64,000 nt of DNA from Musicola paradisiaca NCPPB 2511 (GTDB taxonomy: Bacteria > Pseudomonadota > Gammaproteobacteria > Enterobacterales > Enterobacteriaceae), in NCBI RefSeq assembly GCF_000400505.1, contig NZ_CM001857.1, positions 1,388,731 through 1,452,730 of the forward strand, in the 5' to 3' direction. Position 1 is the stretch's first letter. Each line of letters begins with the position of its first letter. Shown here in pieces: positions 47,904 to 56,287 of the stretch. The notes below the pieces were generated by a model, which saw nothing but the letters and a program-made list of their open reading frames with translations, was not told the DNA's origin and ran no database searches. A program made the translations under genes and the position numbers.

Positions 47904-47980
47904 GACAAGGTCTCCTTCCGCGGCTCTGGTTGAATGTCGGGTTTGTCGACAGCCAGGGCCGCCGACACATCGCCATACAT

Positions 47981-48000
47981 AAAGCAGGGTTTATGCCAGA
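47981..48000 (-). promoter_or_regulatory. Sigma-54 (-24/-12) promoter of hydN-fdhF
   Basis: On the minus strand: GG (47997-47996), ten bases, GC (47985-47984), as CTGGCATAAACCCTGCTT, matching TGGCAY-N5-TTGCW apart from one position. It is about 80 bp upstream of the hydN ATG. FhlA is the expected activator. Confidence 0.8.
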
Positions 48001-48248
48001 ATAAATGCTTATAGATTAATCCATTGATTTTTATGTGATTAAAATTTGTTTTCGCCGGATTCTGGACGATTCCCTGCCAGGGTGACGACGACCAACGACG
48101 GCCTTCGGCAGATTTGACGACGGAATGATGTCGAGGCGCCGCCGGTGGAGAGCGTCCTTGGCCCGCGGCGCGTCGTCGACATGATTTATCGCGGTCAGTG
48201 TTGTATTGTCATGGGCTGGATGCCGCCGCCGACGGCGGAATACGACGA

Positions 48249-48267
48249 AGAGCCTATTCCCATTAGG
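48249..48267 (+). repeat. Fragment of the palindromic repeat found at 9816-9963
   Basis: AGAGCCTATTCCCATTAGG matches the left end at 9816-9833 (AGAGCCTATCCCATTAGG) with one extra T. Sequence after it diverges. It lies just upstream of the GntR-family gene's ribosome site. Confidence 0.6.
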
Positions 48268-48296
48268 GTCCTCAGTGATGACGAACGGGAGAAAAC

Positions 48297-48980
48297 GTGA
48301 ATTATCCGATTGCGTCGATTACTCGTACCGGGCTGAGCAACAGCGTTTATGCCACCTTGCGGGATGCGCTGATCACCGGGCGCTTTAAACCTAACGATCG
48401 CCTGCGGATCCGCGAGCTGGCGGCGCAACTGGGCACGAGTGTGACGCCGGTGCGGGATGCCATTCTGCAATTGGCGAAGGAACAAGCATTGGAGCTGCGC
48501 ACCCCGCGGGATATCCGTGTGCCGGAACTGACGCTGGAGCAGTATCTGGAAATCCGTATGCTGCGCATCGCCATTGAAGGCATGGGGGCGGAAAACGCGG
48601 CACGTTGCGTGACGCCGGACGCACTGTCGCAGGTGGAGGTGAATATTGCGCAGAACGTCGAGGCGGTAAAACGCGGCGATCTGGCGGATGCGTTGCGCCT
48701 GAACAGCGAATTTCATCTGCTGCTGGCCCGCACGGCGCAAATGCCGTTGTTGTGCAGCTTTATCGACAGTTTATGGATGCGTACCGGGCCGTTGATCGCT
48801 CAGGCTTACAGCCATTTTTCCGAGCGGATGGCGGTCGGGCATCACCGCGACGTGTTGGATGCCCTGAAGGCGGCGGATCCGGTGGCGGCGCGGCTGGCGA
48901 TTCAGGCTGATATTCAGGACGGCCACAATAAGATGATCGAGTTTATCACCGTGGCGCGACAGGAGCGGGTGGCAGGGTAA
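48297..48980 (+). CDS. GntR-family regulator, FadR/FCD subfamily
   Basis: 227 residues. N-terminal winged helix (LRDALITGRFKPNDRLRIRELAAQLGTSVTPVRDAILQL) and an all-helical FCD ligand domain with metal-type ligands in NSEFHLLLARTA and the C-terminal HHRDVLDALKAAD. GTG 48297 has GGGAG upstream. It heads away from hydN-fdhF and lies next to the phospho-lyase module, which it probably regulates through the shared ATGATGCATCAT palindromes. Confidence 0.9.
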   Translation: MNYPIASITRTGLSNSVYATLRDALITGRFKPNDRLRIRELAAQLGTSVTPVRDAILQLAKEQALELRTPRDIRVPELTLEQYLEIRMLRIAIEGMGAENAARCVTPDALSQVEVNIAQNVEAVKRGDLADALRLNSEFHLLLARTAQMPLLCSFIDSLWMRTGPLIAQAYSHFSERMAVGHHRDVLDALKAADPVAARLAIQADIQDGHNKMIEFITVARQERVAG

Positions 48981-49175
48981 TCACGCGGGGCGACGGGCTG
49001 CCGGCTCAAGGGCCCGATAACCTGAATCCCCGTCCGCATGCCGTCAGGCATGATTGCACGGCGAAACGCGATGACGCGGCCTGGCGGTACGCCGCATCGT
49101 TGCGGTTGTCCCCCCCGGTGTCGGGGGAATATCCCGATGTCAGCCACTGCCGCCCGGCCCGCGTTGAGGGGCGCG
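48981..49175. other. Short intergenic space
   Basis: About 195 bp between converging GntR and phospho-lyase genes, GC-rich, with CCCCCCGGTGTCGGGGG near 49110. No gene. Confidence 0.5.
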
Positions 49176-50450
49176 CTATAACGCCGCCATCACCGTATCC
49201 AGGCTGTCGAGCAGGATATCGGCGTGTTGCTGCGTGAACACCAGCGGCGGCCGGATTTTCAGGATATTTCCATGCGGGCCGGTGGCGCTGATCAATACGC
49301 CGGCCTGACGCATACCGTTTACCAGTCTTACGGCGTCATCGGTGGCGGGCTGTCGGCTTTGTCGGCTTGTCACCAGTTCCACGCCGATGAAAAAACCGTA
49401 GGCGCGAATGTCGCCTATCCGCTCATGGCGTTTGGCCAGCCGTCGCAGCCCGGCTTCAATATAGCTACCCACTTGCGCCGCATTTTCCTGTAGCCGATCG
49501 CGACGAATGATGTTCAGTACCGTCTGCGCCGCCTGGCAGGAAACCGGGTTGCCGCCGAAGGTATTGAAGTAGCGTTGGGCATTACCGAAGGCATCGAACA
49601 ATGCCGGTCTACCCACTACCGCCGCCACCGGATGGCCGTTGCCCATCGGTTTGCCCATGCTGACCAGGTCGGGCGTCACGCCGTAACGGGCGAACCCCCA
49701 GCGATGCGAGCCGGTACGACCGAAACCGGCCTGCACTTCGTCAGCGATATACAGGCCGCCTGCCGCGCGCACCTGCGCGACCACCTGTTGTATTTCTTTC
49801 GCGTCGGCGCCGAAGATACCGTCGCTGGAAAAAAGGGTATCGAACAACAACGCGGCGGGGCGAATGCCCTGCGTTGCCATGTCCTCCAGCGCCCGGTTTA
49901 CGCTGGCCAGCATCTGGCCGGGGGCGTGGCGATAACCGTCCGGCGGGTCAATCAACCAGACATGCTCGCCGCACGGCGTACCGCTGCCCAGCGACGGCGA
50001 CAGCCCCGCCAACAGTGAAGTAACGCCATGATAAGCCCAGCGGGTCACTATTATGCCGCGGTTGCCGGTGGTCTGACGCGAGATGCGCAACGCCAGATCG
50101 TTGGATTCGCTGCCGGTGCAGGTCATGGTGATGTTGCCGAGTTCGTCGGGGAACTCCTGTAGGAAGTCCTCGGCGAAATCCAGAATGGCATCGGTGATGT
50201 AACGGGTGTGGGTGTTAAGCGTCGAGGCCTGACGGGCGATGGCCGCCACCACTTCCGGGTGACAGTGACCGACGGACACGACATTGTTGTAACCATCGAG
50301 GTAACGTTCGCCGTCGGCGTCGTACAGCCAGACGCCTTCGCCGCGCACGGCGTGTACCGGCTGTTGGTAAAACAAGCGATAACCGGCGCCAAGCAACCGG
50401 TGCCGACGCTCCAGCATGGCGGTTGTCGATGATGTGATGGACGCAGTCAT
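49176..50450 (-). CDS. Class III PLP enzyme, AGXT2L-type O-phospho-amine phospho-lyase
   Basis: 424 residues, aminotransferase class III fold. Lysine motif MGKPMGNGHPVAAV near residue 270 (Schiff base Lys), YFNTFGGNPVSC near 300, IADEVQAGFGRTG near 240 and GNILKIRPPLVF near the end. These match the human AGXT2L1/AGXT2L2 group (ethanolamine-phosphate and 5-phosphohydroxylysine phospho-lyases) better than ordinary transaminases. It would remove phosphate and ammonia from a phosphorylated amino alcohol, giving an aldehyde. Start overlaps the kinase stop (ATGA). Confidence 0.85.
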   Translation of the reverse strand: MTASITSSTTAMLERRHRLLGAGYRLFYQQPVHAVRGEGVWLYDADGERYLDGYNNVVSVGHCHPEVVAAIARQASTLNTHTRYITDAILDFAEDFLQEFPDELGNITMTCTGSESNDLALRISRQTTGNRGIIVTRWAYHGVTSLLAGLSPSLGSGTPCGEHVWLIDPPDGYRHAPGQMLASVNRALEDMATQGIRPAALLFDTLFSSDGIFGADAKEIQQVVAQVRAAGGLYIADEVQAGFGRTGSHRWGFARYGVTPDLVSMGKPMGNGHPVAAVVGRPALFDAFGNAQRYFNTFGGNPVSCQAAQTVLNIIRRDRLQENAAQVGSYIEAGLRRLAKRHERIGDIRAYGFFIGVELVTSRQSRQPATDDAVRLVNGMRQAGVLISATGPHGNILKIRPPLVFTQQHADILLDSLDTVMAAL

Positions 50451-51496
50451 GATGCGGGTTCCTTATGGCAGGCCAGCAACAGTTGGTTGATGAATTCATC
50501 AAGCGGCAGGCGGCTGAGGTACTGCAAGCTAAGCCAGGCAGCATTGAGATTGCGGCAGATGTAGTCGCGGTTTTCCGGATACAGGCCGCTACGCCACTGA
50601 GTGATGGAAATGGTGAGGATCAGGCGAGCGGCGATCAGGCAAGGCAGTAGCCGGATTTCCTGCTCGGTCAGCGGTAACACCGCATGATAGGCGGCCACGA
50701 ACGGCAGTATCCATGCCAGCGGCTGGGCAGTATCGCCGATCTGATACGCCAGCGCGGTCGCCAGCTCGTTAATCAACGGGGCGCAGAGTGCGTCGCCGAA
50801 ATCGATAATGCCGCATACCCGCATATCCTGAGCCGGATCCGCCAGTACGTTATGCGGGTTAAAATCGTTGTGGATCGTCTGTGTTCTCAGGTTGGACAAC
50901 TGTGGCGCGACGGTGTGCTCCCAACGGTTCAGCCACACGTTAACCAGTTCCCTCTGCCGGGGATTGCTGATGTTATCCAGCCAGTCATAGGCACGGTGCA
51001 TACGGGTGATATCCCACAGCAACTCGCGTTCAGCGGCCGGGTGGGCGAAGCTGCGTAACGCCAGATCCAGACGCGCCAGTGTGGTGCCCAGGTTGGTGGC
51101 CAGCCGGGTATTTTTTTCGATGCGGTACAGCGGCAGCCCGTCGCTCCAGGAGATCAACCGGGCGTGAAACGGGTGCGAGGCCGTATGCAAAACCGGCGAG
51201 ACATCGCCCTGACAATCCGGCGCAACGCGCGGTATCGGTAGGGTCGGATCCTGTTGCGCCAGATGCAACAACAGTTGTGTCTGAAAATCCCGCACCTCGG
51301 CCGGTTCCGCCGGATTAATGAATTTCAGCATGTAGCAGCCGCGTTCGGCGGTGACAAGCTGGAAGTTGGCGTCGCGCTCGCCCGGCAACGGCAGAATATC
51401 GCCGTCCAGCCCATAGCGGGAACGGGTGAAGTCTTGCGCCTGACCGGCGGTAATGCGGGGGACATCAGTGGTGAACAACGCCATGGCGTCAGACAT
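50447..51496 (-). CDS. APH-fold small-molecule kinase, hydroxylysine-kinase-like
   Basis: 349 residues. N-lobe LPLPGERDANFQLVTAERGCYMLKFINPAE with the ATP-binding Lys; catalytic HNDFNPHNVLAD (Brenner motif) near residue 215 and metal-binding IIDFGDALCAP. It belongs to the aminoglycoside phosphotransferase/choline kinase fold, which includes AGPHD1, the hydroxylysine kinase that works with AGXT2L2. Start ATG 51494-51496 overlaps the SDR stop and has GGAGGG upstream. Drug resistance function is not suggested by the context. Confidence 0.85.
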   Translation of the reverse strand: MSDAMALFTTDVPRITAGQAQDFTRSRYGLDGDILPLPGERDANFQLVTAERGCYMLKFINPAEPAEVRDFQTQLLLHLAQQDPTLPIPRVAPDCQGDVSPVLHTASHPFHARLISWSDGLPLYRIEKNTRLATNLGTTLARLDLALRSFAHPAAERELLWDITRMHRAYDWLDNISNPRQRELVNVWLNRWEHTVAPQLSNLRTQTIHNDFNPHNVLADPAQDMRVCGIIDFGDALCAPLINELATALAYQIGDTAQPLAWILPFVAAYHAVLPLTEQEIRLLPCLIAARLILTISITQWRSGLYPENRDYICRNLNAAWLSLQYLSRLPLDEFINQLLLACHKEPAS

Positions 51497-52223
51497 GCTG
51501 CCCTCCGTTAACATGGATTTCTGCGCCGTTGACGTAGGAGGCGCCGTGCGTGCAGAGGAAGTAAATCAGCGACGCGACCTCTTCCGGTTTGCCGAGCCGT
51601 TTCATCGGCACGGTGTGATCCACAATGTCCTGGGTACCGGGCGACAGAATCGACGTGTCGATTTCGCCGGGGGCGATGGCGTTCACCCGGATGCCGAACT
51701 TACCGAAATCGTGCGCCATTTCCCGTGTGAGCGCCGACAACCCGGCTTTTGAGGTGGCATAGGCGACGCCGGCGAACGGGTGTACGCGGGAACCGGCTAT
51801 CGAGGTCACATTGATGATGCTGCCCTGCGCAGTGCGCAGTTCGTCGAACAACCCGTTGGCCAGAATCGCGGTGGAAAACAGGTTGACGTTAAAGACTTTT
51901 AGCCAGGTGGCGTAGTCGGTTTCGCGGACGCCAAGCCGTGCGCCGTCATCGCCTTTGGGAGAGACGCCGGCGTTGTTGACCAGCGCGTGCAGTTGTCCCC
52001 CTAACCGTTCCCGGATCATGGGCAGATTGTCCTGTAGCGCCGGGATATCTTCCAGATCGAGGTGAATGTGATTCAGCAGCCCTTCCGCCCAGGGGCAGTC
52101 CTCGACCCAGCTTTGCCGGGAGGCGGTGAAGATTTTCCAGCCGGCGGCGTGAAAATGTTTCACCGTCGCGTGGCCGATTCCCCGGCTGGCGCCGGTCAAT
52201 AACAGCGTTTTGTTGTCGGACAT
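51489..52223 (-). CDS. Short-chain dehydrogenase/reductase of the phospho-lyase module
   Basis: 244 residues, classical SDR: TGASRGIGHA at residue 10, NNAGVSPKGDDG near 88, Ser in INVTSIAGS and catalytic YATSK near 160. The C-terminal NGAEIHVNGGQHV is the usual SDR end. First gene of SDR-kinase-lyase; it could oxidise or reduce the aldehyde or alcohol in the pathway. An ATGATGCATCAT palindrome lies 16 bp upstream of its start. Confidence 0.9.
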   Translation of the reverse strand: MSDNKTLLLTGASRGIGHATVKHFHAAGWKIFTASRQSWVEDCPWAEGLLNHIHLDLEDIPALQDNLPMIRERLGGQLHALVNNAGVSPKGDDGARLGVRETDYATWLKVFNVNLFSTAILANGLFDELRTAQGSIINVTSIAGSRVHPFAGVAYATSKAGLSALTREMAHDFGKFGIRVNAIAPGEIDTSILSPGTQDIVDHTVPMKRLGKPEEVASLIYFLCTHGASYVNGAEIHVNGGQHV

Positions 52224-52238
52224 GATTCACCTCGATAT

Positions 52239-52250
52239 ATGATGCATCAT
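52239..52250. promoter_or_regulatory. Palindromic operator, SDR promoter
   Basis: ATGATGCATCAT, a perfect 12-bp palindrome preceded by ATAT, 16 bp upstream of the SDR start. The same ATATATGATGCATCAT occurs upstream of the binding protein gene at 53532-53543. Probable site for the module's GntR-family regulator. Confidence 0.6.
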
Positions 52251-52393
52251 AAAATAGCGCAATTCAGTGTGAAGGCAAACTGAATTTGTCGCACGCGCGA
52301 CTACCGGGTGCTGAACGTAGCGCTGATCCTGCTACCTGCGGTCATGCGCTACATCGGTTTGGGGCGGATGTCGTCATTTTTGTCGTCGTGACG

Positions 52394-52419
52394 GGCACGG
52401 GGAAATGCGAACCCGTGCC
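52394..52419 (-). terminator. Hairpin downstream of the binding protein gene
   Basis: GGCACGGG (52394-52401) pairs with CCCGTGCC (52412-52419) around a 10-base loop, between the solute-binding protein stop and the SDR promoter. No T run. Confidence 0.45.
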
Positions 52420-52462
52420 GCCAATGATGAGCTCCCGGCTCCCCGGACACTCAGCGGGGGGA

Positions 52463-53491
52463 TTATTTGTCGGCCCAGGCGTTGAAGCGCTGTTCCAGTT
52501 CTTCACCATGATCAATCCAAAATGCGGTATCGATATTGACCGACATTTCCAGATTCTTCGGGTTGGTGGGCAGGTTTTCCGCCACCGTTGGGTCAAGCTT
52601 GAGCATCGCGCCTTTGTTGGTCGGGCCGTATGGGATGAGGGTAGCGAACACTTGTTGATTTTCCGGCTTGTTGGCGAAAGCAATGAATTGTTCCGCCAAT
52701 GCCTTGTGTTTGGTGCCTTTCACAATGGCCCAGCTATCAAGGTCGTAGAGGCTGTCCCGCCAGACGATGTTGAAGGCATGGCCCTCTTTTTGGGCGGCAG
52801 TGACGCGACCGTTATAGGCGGAGGTCATCACGACATCACCCGACACCAGCCACTGTAACGGTTGCGCGCCGGACTCCCACCATTGAATGCTGGGTTTGAT
52901 CTGATCGAGTTTTTTGAACGCCTGGTTAACGCCTTCCGGGGTCGACAGTACCTTATAAACGTCCTCACGCTTGACGCCATCCGCCAGCAGTGCGATCTCC
53001 AGCGTGAATTTGGCGCTCTTGCGCAACGCGCGTTTCCCGGGGAACGCTTTGATATTCCAGAAATCCGCCCAGTCTTTCGGCCCGTTTTTCAACTTGTCGC
53101 TGTTGTAGGTCAACACGGTCGACCACAGGAAAATGCCGGCGCCGCACTCGGACGTCGCGCCTTTGACGAAGTCGGCTTCATTGCCGAGCTTTTTCCAGTC
53201 CAGTGATTCGAATAACCCCTCGTTGCAGCCGCGCACCAGCTCCGGGCTTTCCACTTCTACCACATCCCAACCCACCTGACCGGTCTGCACCATGGCGCGG
53301 ATCTTGGCCATCTCACCATTGTATTCACCGGCTTCGACACTGCCTAAACCCGCCTGTTTAAATGGCGCATAGAACGCTTTCTGTTGCGCTTCTTTGTTCA
53401 GGCCGCCAAACGAAATGACGGTCACGCTTTCTGCCTGAGCGGCAAGCGAAGCGCCGAACAGACTGACAACCAGTAATGTTTTGTTGAGCAT
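52463..53491 (-). CDS. Periplasmic solute-binding protein, PotD/YdcS-like
   Basis: 342 residues. Signal peptide MLNKTLLVVSLFGASLAAQA then ESVTVISFGG; core of the spermidine/putrescine-type binding family (GEYNGEMAKIRAMVQTGQVGWDVVEVES, WWESGAQPLQWLVSGDVVMTSAYNGR). A cationic or amine substrate is likely from the family. No permease or ATPase genes are nearby, so it must use a transporter encoded elsewhere. It is separated from the SDR by 240 bp but has the same palindromic operator upstream. Confidence 0.9.
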   Translation of the reverse strand: MLNKTLLVVSLFGASLAAQAESVTVISFGGLNKEAQQKAFYAPFKQAGLGSVEAGEYNGEMAKIRAMVQTGQVGWDVVEVESPELVRGCNEGLFESLDWKKLGNEADFVKGATSECGAGIFLWSTVLTYNSDKLKNGPKDWADFWNIKAFPGKRALRKSAKFTLEIALLADGVKREDVYKVLSTPEGVNQAFKKLDQIKPSIQWWESGAQPLQWLVSGDVVMTSAYNGRVTAAQKEGHAFNIVWRDSLYDLDSWAIVKGTKHKALAEQFIAFANKPENQQVFATLIPYGPTNKGAMLKLDPTVAENLPTNPKNLEMSVNIDTAFWIDHGEELEQRFNAWADK

Positions 53492-53531
53492 GCTGCTTTC
53501 CTCATGGTGTGGAGTTACGTTGTTTTTATAT

Positions 53532-53543
53532 ATGATGCATCAT
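53532..53543. promoter_or_regulatory. Palindromic operator, binding protein promoter
   Basis: Second ATGATGCATCAT, 41 bp upstream of the solute-binding protein start, embedded in TATATATGATGCATCATGTA. Identical core to 52239-52250. Confidence 0.6.
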
Positions 53544-54049
53544 GTATGCCAGATCGGAAGTGATAGCGTGAATATGAATCAACACATTGTTTTTAAAATA
53601 ATCGTTATGAATTTATCGCCAGGGATGGCCGTCAGTTATCTCGCATTCTGCCGGTCTGGAGGGCGGCGTGCACCACGCGGGTGAAGAACGTGACGGAGCA
53701 CGACTTAAATAGAAAACCCGCGCGAGCATGGTCGATTGATGAGCGCGGCAGTAAAAAAAGCGATGGCATGAGCCTGATACCGAAATGGCTCAGCGCGCTT
53801 GTTAAGCGTCATGACGCGGACTAAAGATAAAACCCGAACCAGGATGCGGTGGATTACGGCTGAGATCGGTTTCGGTAGCAGAAGGAGGAGGAAACGTCAT
53901 GTGACGTATCCTCTGAGACGCGGATAGCGCCGGCGCTGGTTATGCCCGGCCATCGGTCATGATGCTGAACGCATGTACGGAAAGCATGGTACGAAACGCA
54001 TGGCGCCGAGCGTGCGGAGATAACGCAGGCTCGGCGTCAATGGCCGGGT
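53544..54049. other. Intergenic region between the amine module and hycI
   Basis: About 500 bp without a credible gene. Close to hycI it holds an inverted repeat, CGCCGAGC (54004-54011) with GCTCGGCG (54029-54036), which may end the hyf operon though no T run follows. Confidence 0.5.
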
Positions 54050-54529
54050 TTATTCCAGCGTCGCGAATCCGCCATGTCCTTCCCAGCCGTCAAGACGTTG
54101 ATAAAGATGCTCCACCGCCTGGGTGACTTCCGCACCAATGGGAAAATAGAACGCCACCAATGCCGGCTGAATGCCGACGAAAATCACCTCGGGAATGTCT
54201 TCCTTCAGGCTATCGATCAGGTAGTTCAACGGCATATTGTGGGTATTCATCAACAGGTCGTCGGCGATTCTGTCCGGGTTGACGATGCGGATTTCGCCTG
54301 GCGCCAGCCCCATATCGGTGGCATCGACGACCAGCAGGCGTTGCGGTTTCAGCTCCCGCAGCGTATGGGCGGCGTTTTCCGGGATGGCGCCGCCGTCAAT
54401 AACCGACCAACCGGGCACCGGTTCTCGGGTCATGCGCTCCGCCAGCAACGGCCCGGCGCCGTCGTCGGCCATCATGGTGTTGCCGACGGTCAACACCATA
54501 TTCTCGGTACGTAACGGGTGTTCAGTCAT
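54050..54529 (-). CDS. hycI: Hydrogenase maturation endopeptidase HycI
   Basis: About 159 residues. Cleaves the C-terminal extension of the large subunit after nickel insertion. VGNTMMADDGAGPLLAE carries the first metal-binding Asp; VVDATDMGLAPGEIRIV and THNMPLNYLIDSLKEDIPEVIFVGIQP match E. coli HycI. The ATG at 54527-54529 overlaps hycH by eight bases. Last gene of the operon. Confidence 0.95.
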   Translation of the reverse strand: MTEHPLRTENMVLTVGNTMMADDGAGPLLAERMTREPVPGWSVIDGGAIPENAAHTLRELKPQRLLVVDATDMGLAPGEIRIVNPDRIADDLLMNTHNMPLNYLIDSLKEDIPEVIFVGIQPALVAFYFPIGAEVTQAVEHLYQRLDGWEGHGGFATLE

Positions 54530-54923
54530 CAATACGTTTCACCATGAGATAAAGCGCCGGTTCCCGTTGCATCGCTGCCAGATTGTCCGTCAGCGTTTGG
54601 GTCCATTCCGGGAATTGGTCTTGCCCGGCGAGCGTGGAAAAAGCGCCGCCCAGCAGGGCGGCATGCGTCTGGTCGATGGTGATTTCGCCAAAGCGCAGCA
54701 GGCCCAGCATTTTGCGCTTGGCATCACCGTCTTCCAGTTGACCCACCCAGCCTTCGTAGTCCGCCAGCGGGCACTCCAGTACCCGCTTCAGGCAGTCGAT
54801 CACGCCGACGTGGTGGCCAATGGCCAGTGAGTAATACATCACCTGCTGGGCTTGCTCCGGCACCTTGTCGCGGCTGTCCAGAAACTTCTGGTTCAGCGCG
54901 TAGAACATGACTTTCGCGTTCAT
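54522..54923 (-). CDS. hycH: Hydrogenase-3/4-associated protein HycH/HyfJ
   Basis: 133 residues, similar to E. coli HycH (136): [26 protein letters not shown] and [14 protein letters not shown] central region ([13 protein letters not shown]), YLMVKRIDD at the end. Needed for maturation in E. coli; exact role unclear. Overlaps hyfI by four bases. Confidence 0.93.
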   Translation of the reverse strand: MNAKVMFYALNQKFLDSRDKVPEQAQQVMYYSLAIGHHVGVIDCLKRVLECPLADYEGWVGQLEDGDAKRKMLGLLRFGEITIDQTHAALLGGAFSTLAGQDQFPEWTQTLTDNLAAMQREPALYLMVKRIDD

Positions 54924-55711
54924 CGGACGATCGCTCCGCTCAGCATCGCTTGGTAGATCTGCAACAGCTGGCCGACGATCTCCGTCAGGCGCGGGTCGTT
55001 ATGCTGTTGCAGCCAGCTGTCCACCCGTTGTTCAAACCCGGCCAGCGGCTGGTTTTCCAGTAGCCCCAGAAACCGGTCGCTGATTTCGCGGCCCTGACGA
55101 TAACCCGCCATCCGCCGGGCTTCGCGCTCCAGCAGTACCCGCAGATCGGGCGGTACGTCGGGGTGGATCAGCGCGGCTTTTTCGTCCTCGCCCTGCTGGT
55201 GGCTTTGACCGTGCAGCTTCTGCTCCAGCAGGCCCAGCGCCACGGCGAACCCGTAAATGGTCGCCGCCGGCGTCGGCGGACAGCCGGGGATATACACGTC
55301 GATCGGCACGATTTTATCGCTGCCGCCCCACACGCAGTACAGATCGTGGAAGATGCCGCCGCCACAACCGCACGCACCGTAGGAGATGCAGATTTTCGGA
55401 TCCGGCGCCGATTCGTAGGCGCGCAGCGCCGGGGTGCGCATAGCGCGCGTGACCGCGCCGGTGAACAGCAGAATGTCGGCGTGGCGCGGCGAGGCCACCA
55501 CCTTGATGCCGAAACGCTCGGCGTCGAACAGCGGGGTAATGGCGGAGAAGATCTCGATCTCGCAGCCGTTACAACCGCCGCAGTCCACGCGGTAGACATA
55601 CGCGGAACGCTGGATATCCTTCAGCAGCGTTTTTTTCAATTGTTGGGTTTGTTCATCCAACGTGATCGGCGTGGTGCGGTAGTGGTCGGCACCGTTAGGC
55701 AACATACTCAT
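54920..55711 (-). CDS. hyfI: Hydrogenase-4 small subunit
   Basis: 263 residues. NuoB-like fold with 4Fe-4S ligands in [16 protein letters not shown] near residue 45, [13 protein letters not shown] near 112 and [14 protein letters not shown] near 145. Passes electrons to the NiFe site of HyfG. Overlaps hyfH by four bases. Confidence 0.96.
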   Translation of the reverse strand: MSMLPNGADHYRTTPITLDEQTQQLKKTLLKDIQRSAYVYRVDCGGCNGCEIEIFSAITPLFDAERFGIKVVASPRHADILLFTGAVTRAMRTPALRAYESAPDPKICISYGACGCGGGIFHDLYCVWGGSDKIVPIDVYIPGCPPTPAATIYGFAVALGLLEQKLHGQSHQQGEDEKAALIHPDVPPDLRVLLEREARRMAGYRQGREISDRFLGLLENQPLAGFEQRVDSWLQQHNDPRLTEIVGQLLQIYQAMLSGAIVR

Positions 55712-56277
55712 GACGGATTCCCCTCTTTGTGGGCCGGGGTCGGCAGGTGGTGGCTCAGCATGACGTTGCCTTTGTTATCCATATTCTTTTTGCGCTTGCA
55801 GTCCGGGCAGGTTTCAAACTGGCTGCGGCGCGACTCCACCTCGCTTTCCGACAGCCCCGACTGCACCAGCAGCGCCATGGTGTATTCCACCTCTTTTTGC
55901 GGCGCGAACGGCGTATGGCAAACATGGCACTCCAGCAGGCGGAAGGTCGCACGCTGGTAAAGGTCGGCCTTGCTGGCGACCGCCATTTCAAACTCCTGCG
56001 ACAACACGATGGCGCGGGTCGGGCAAACTTCTTCGCAGCGGCCGCAGAAAATGCAGCGGCCGAGGAACAACTGCCAGATGCGTTCGCCGTTATTGATGTC
56101 GTTGTCCATGGTCAGCGCATTAGCCGGGCAGGCCATGGTACAGGCGGCGCAGCCGATGCATTGGGCCGGGTCGTACTCCGGTTTGCCGCGGAACCCCGTC
56201 GGGACCTCCAGCGGAGCGAACGGGTATTTCACCGTGCTGTTGCCCGCTTTAAGGATGGTTTTAAACAGTTTCAGCAT
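55708..56277 (-). CDS. hyfH: Hydrogenase-4 iron-sulfur subunit
   Basis: 189 residues, NuoI-like. Two 4Fe-4S motifs [12 protein letters not shown] near residue 40 and [12 protein letters not shown] near 75. The C-terminus has further Cys pairs in [10 protein letters not shown] and CPDCKRKKN, a zinc- or cluster-type tail seen in HycF/HyfH. Lies 10 bp after hyfG. Confidence 0.95.
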   Translation of the reverse strand: MLKLFKTILKAGNSTVKYPFAPLEVPTGFRGKPEYDPAQCIGCAACTMACPANALTMDNDINNGERIWQLFLGRCIFCGRCEEVCPTRAIVLSQEFEMAVASKADLYQRATFRLLECHVCHTPFAPQKEVEYTMALLVQSGLSESEVESRRSQFETCPDCKRKKNMDNKGNVMLSHHLPTPAHKEGNPS

Positions 56278-56287
56278 GATGCATCCC

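Noticed and set aside
50447..51496. Aminoglycoside resistance gene
   Set aside because: The fold is shared, but overlap with a phospho-lyase and SDR points to metabolism.
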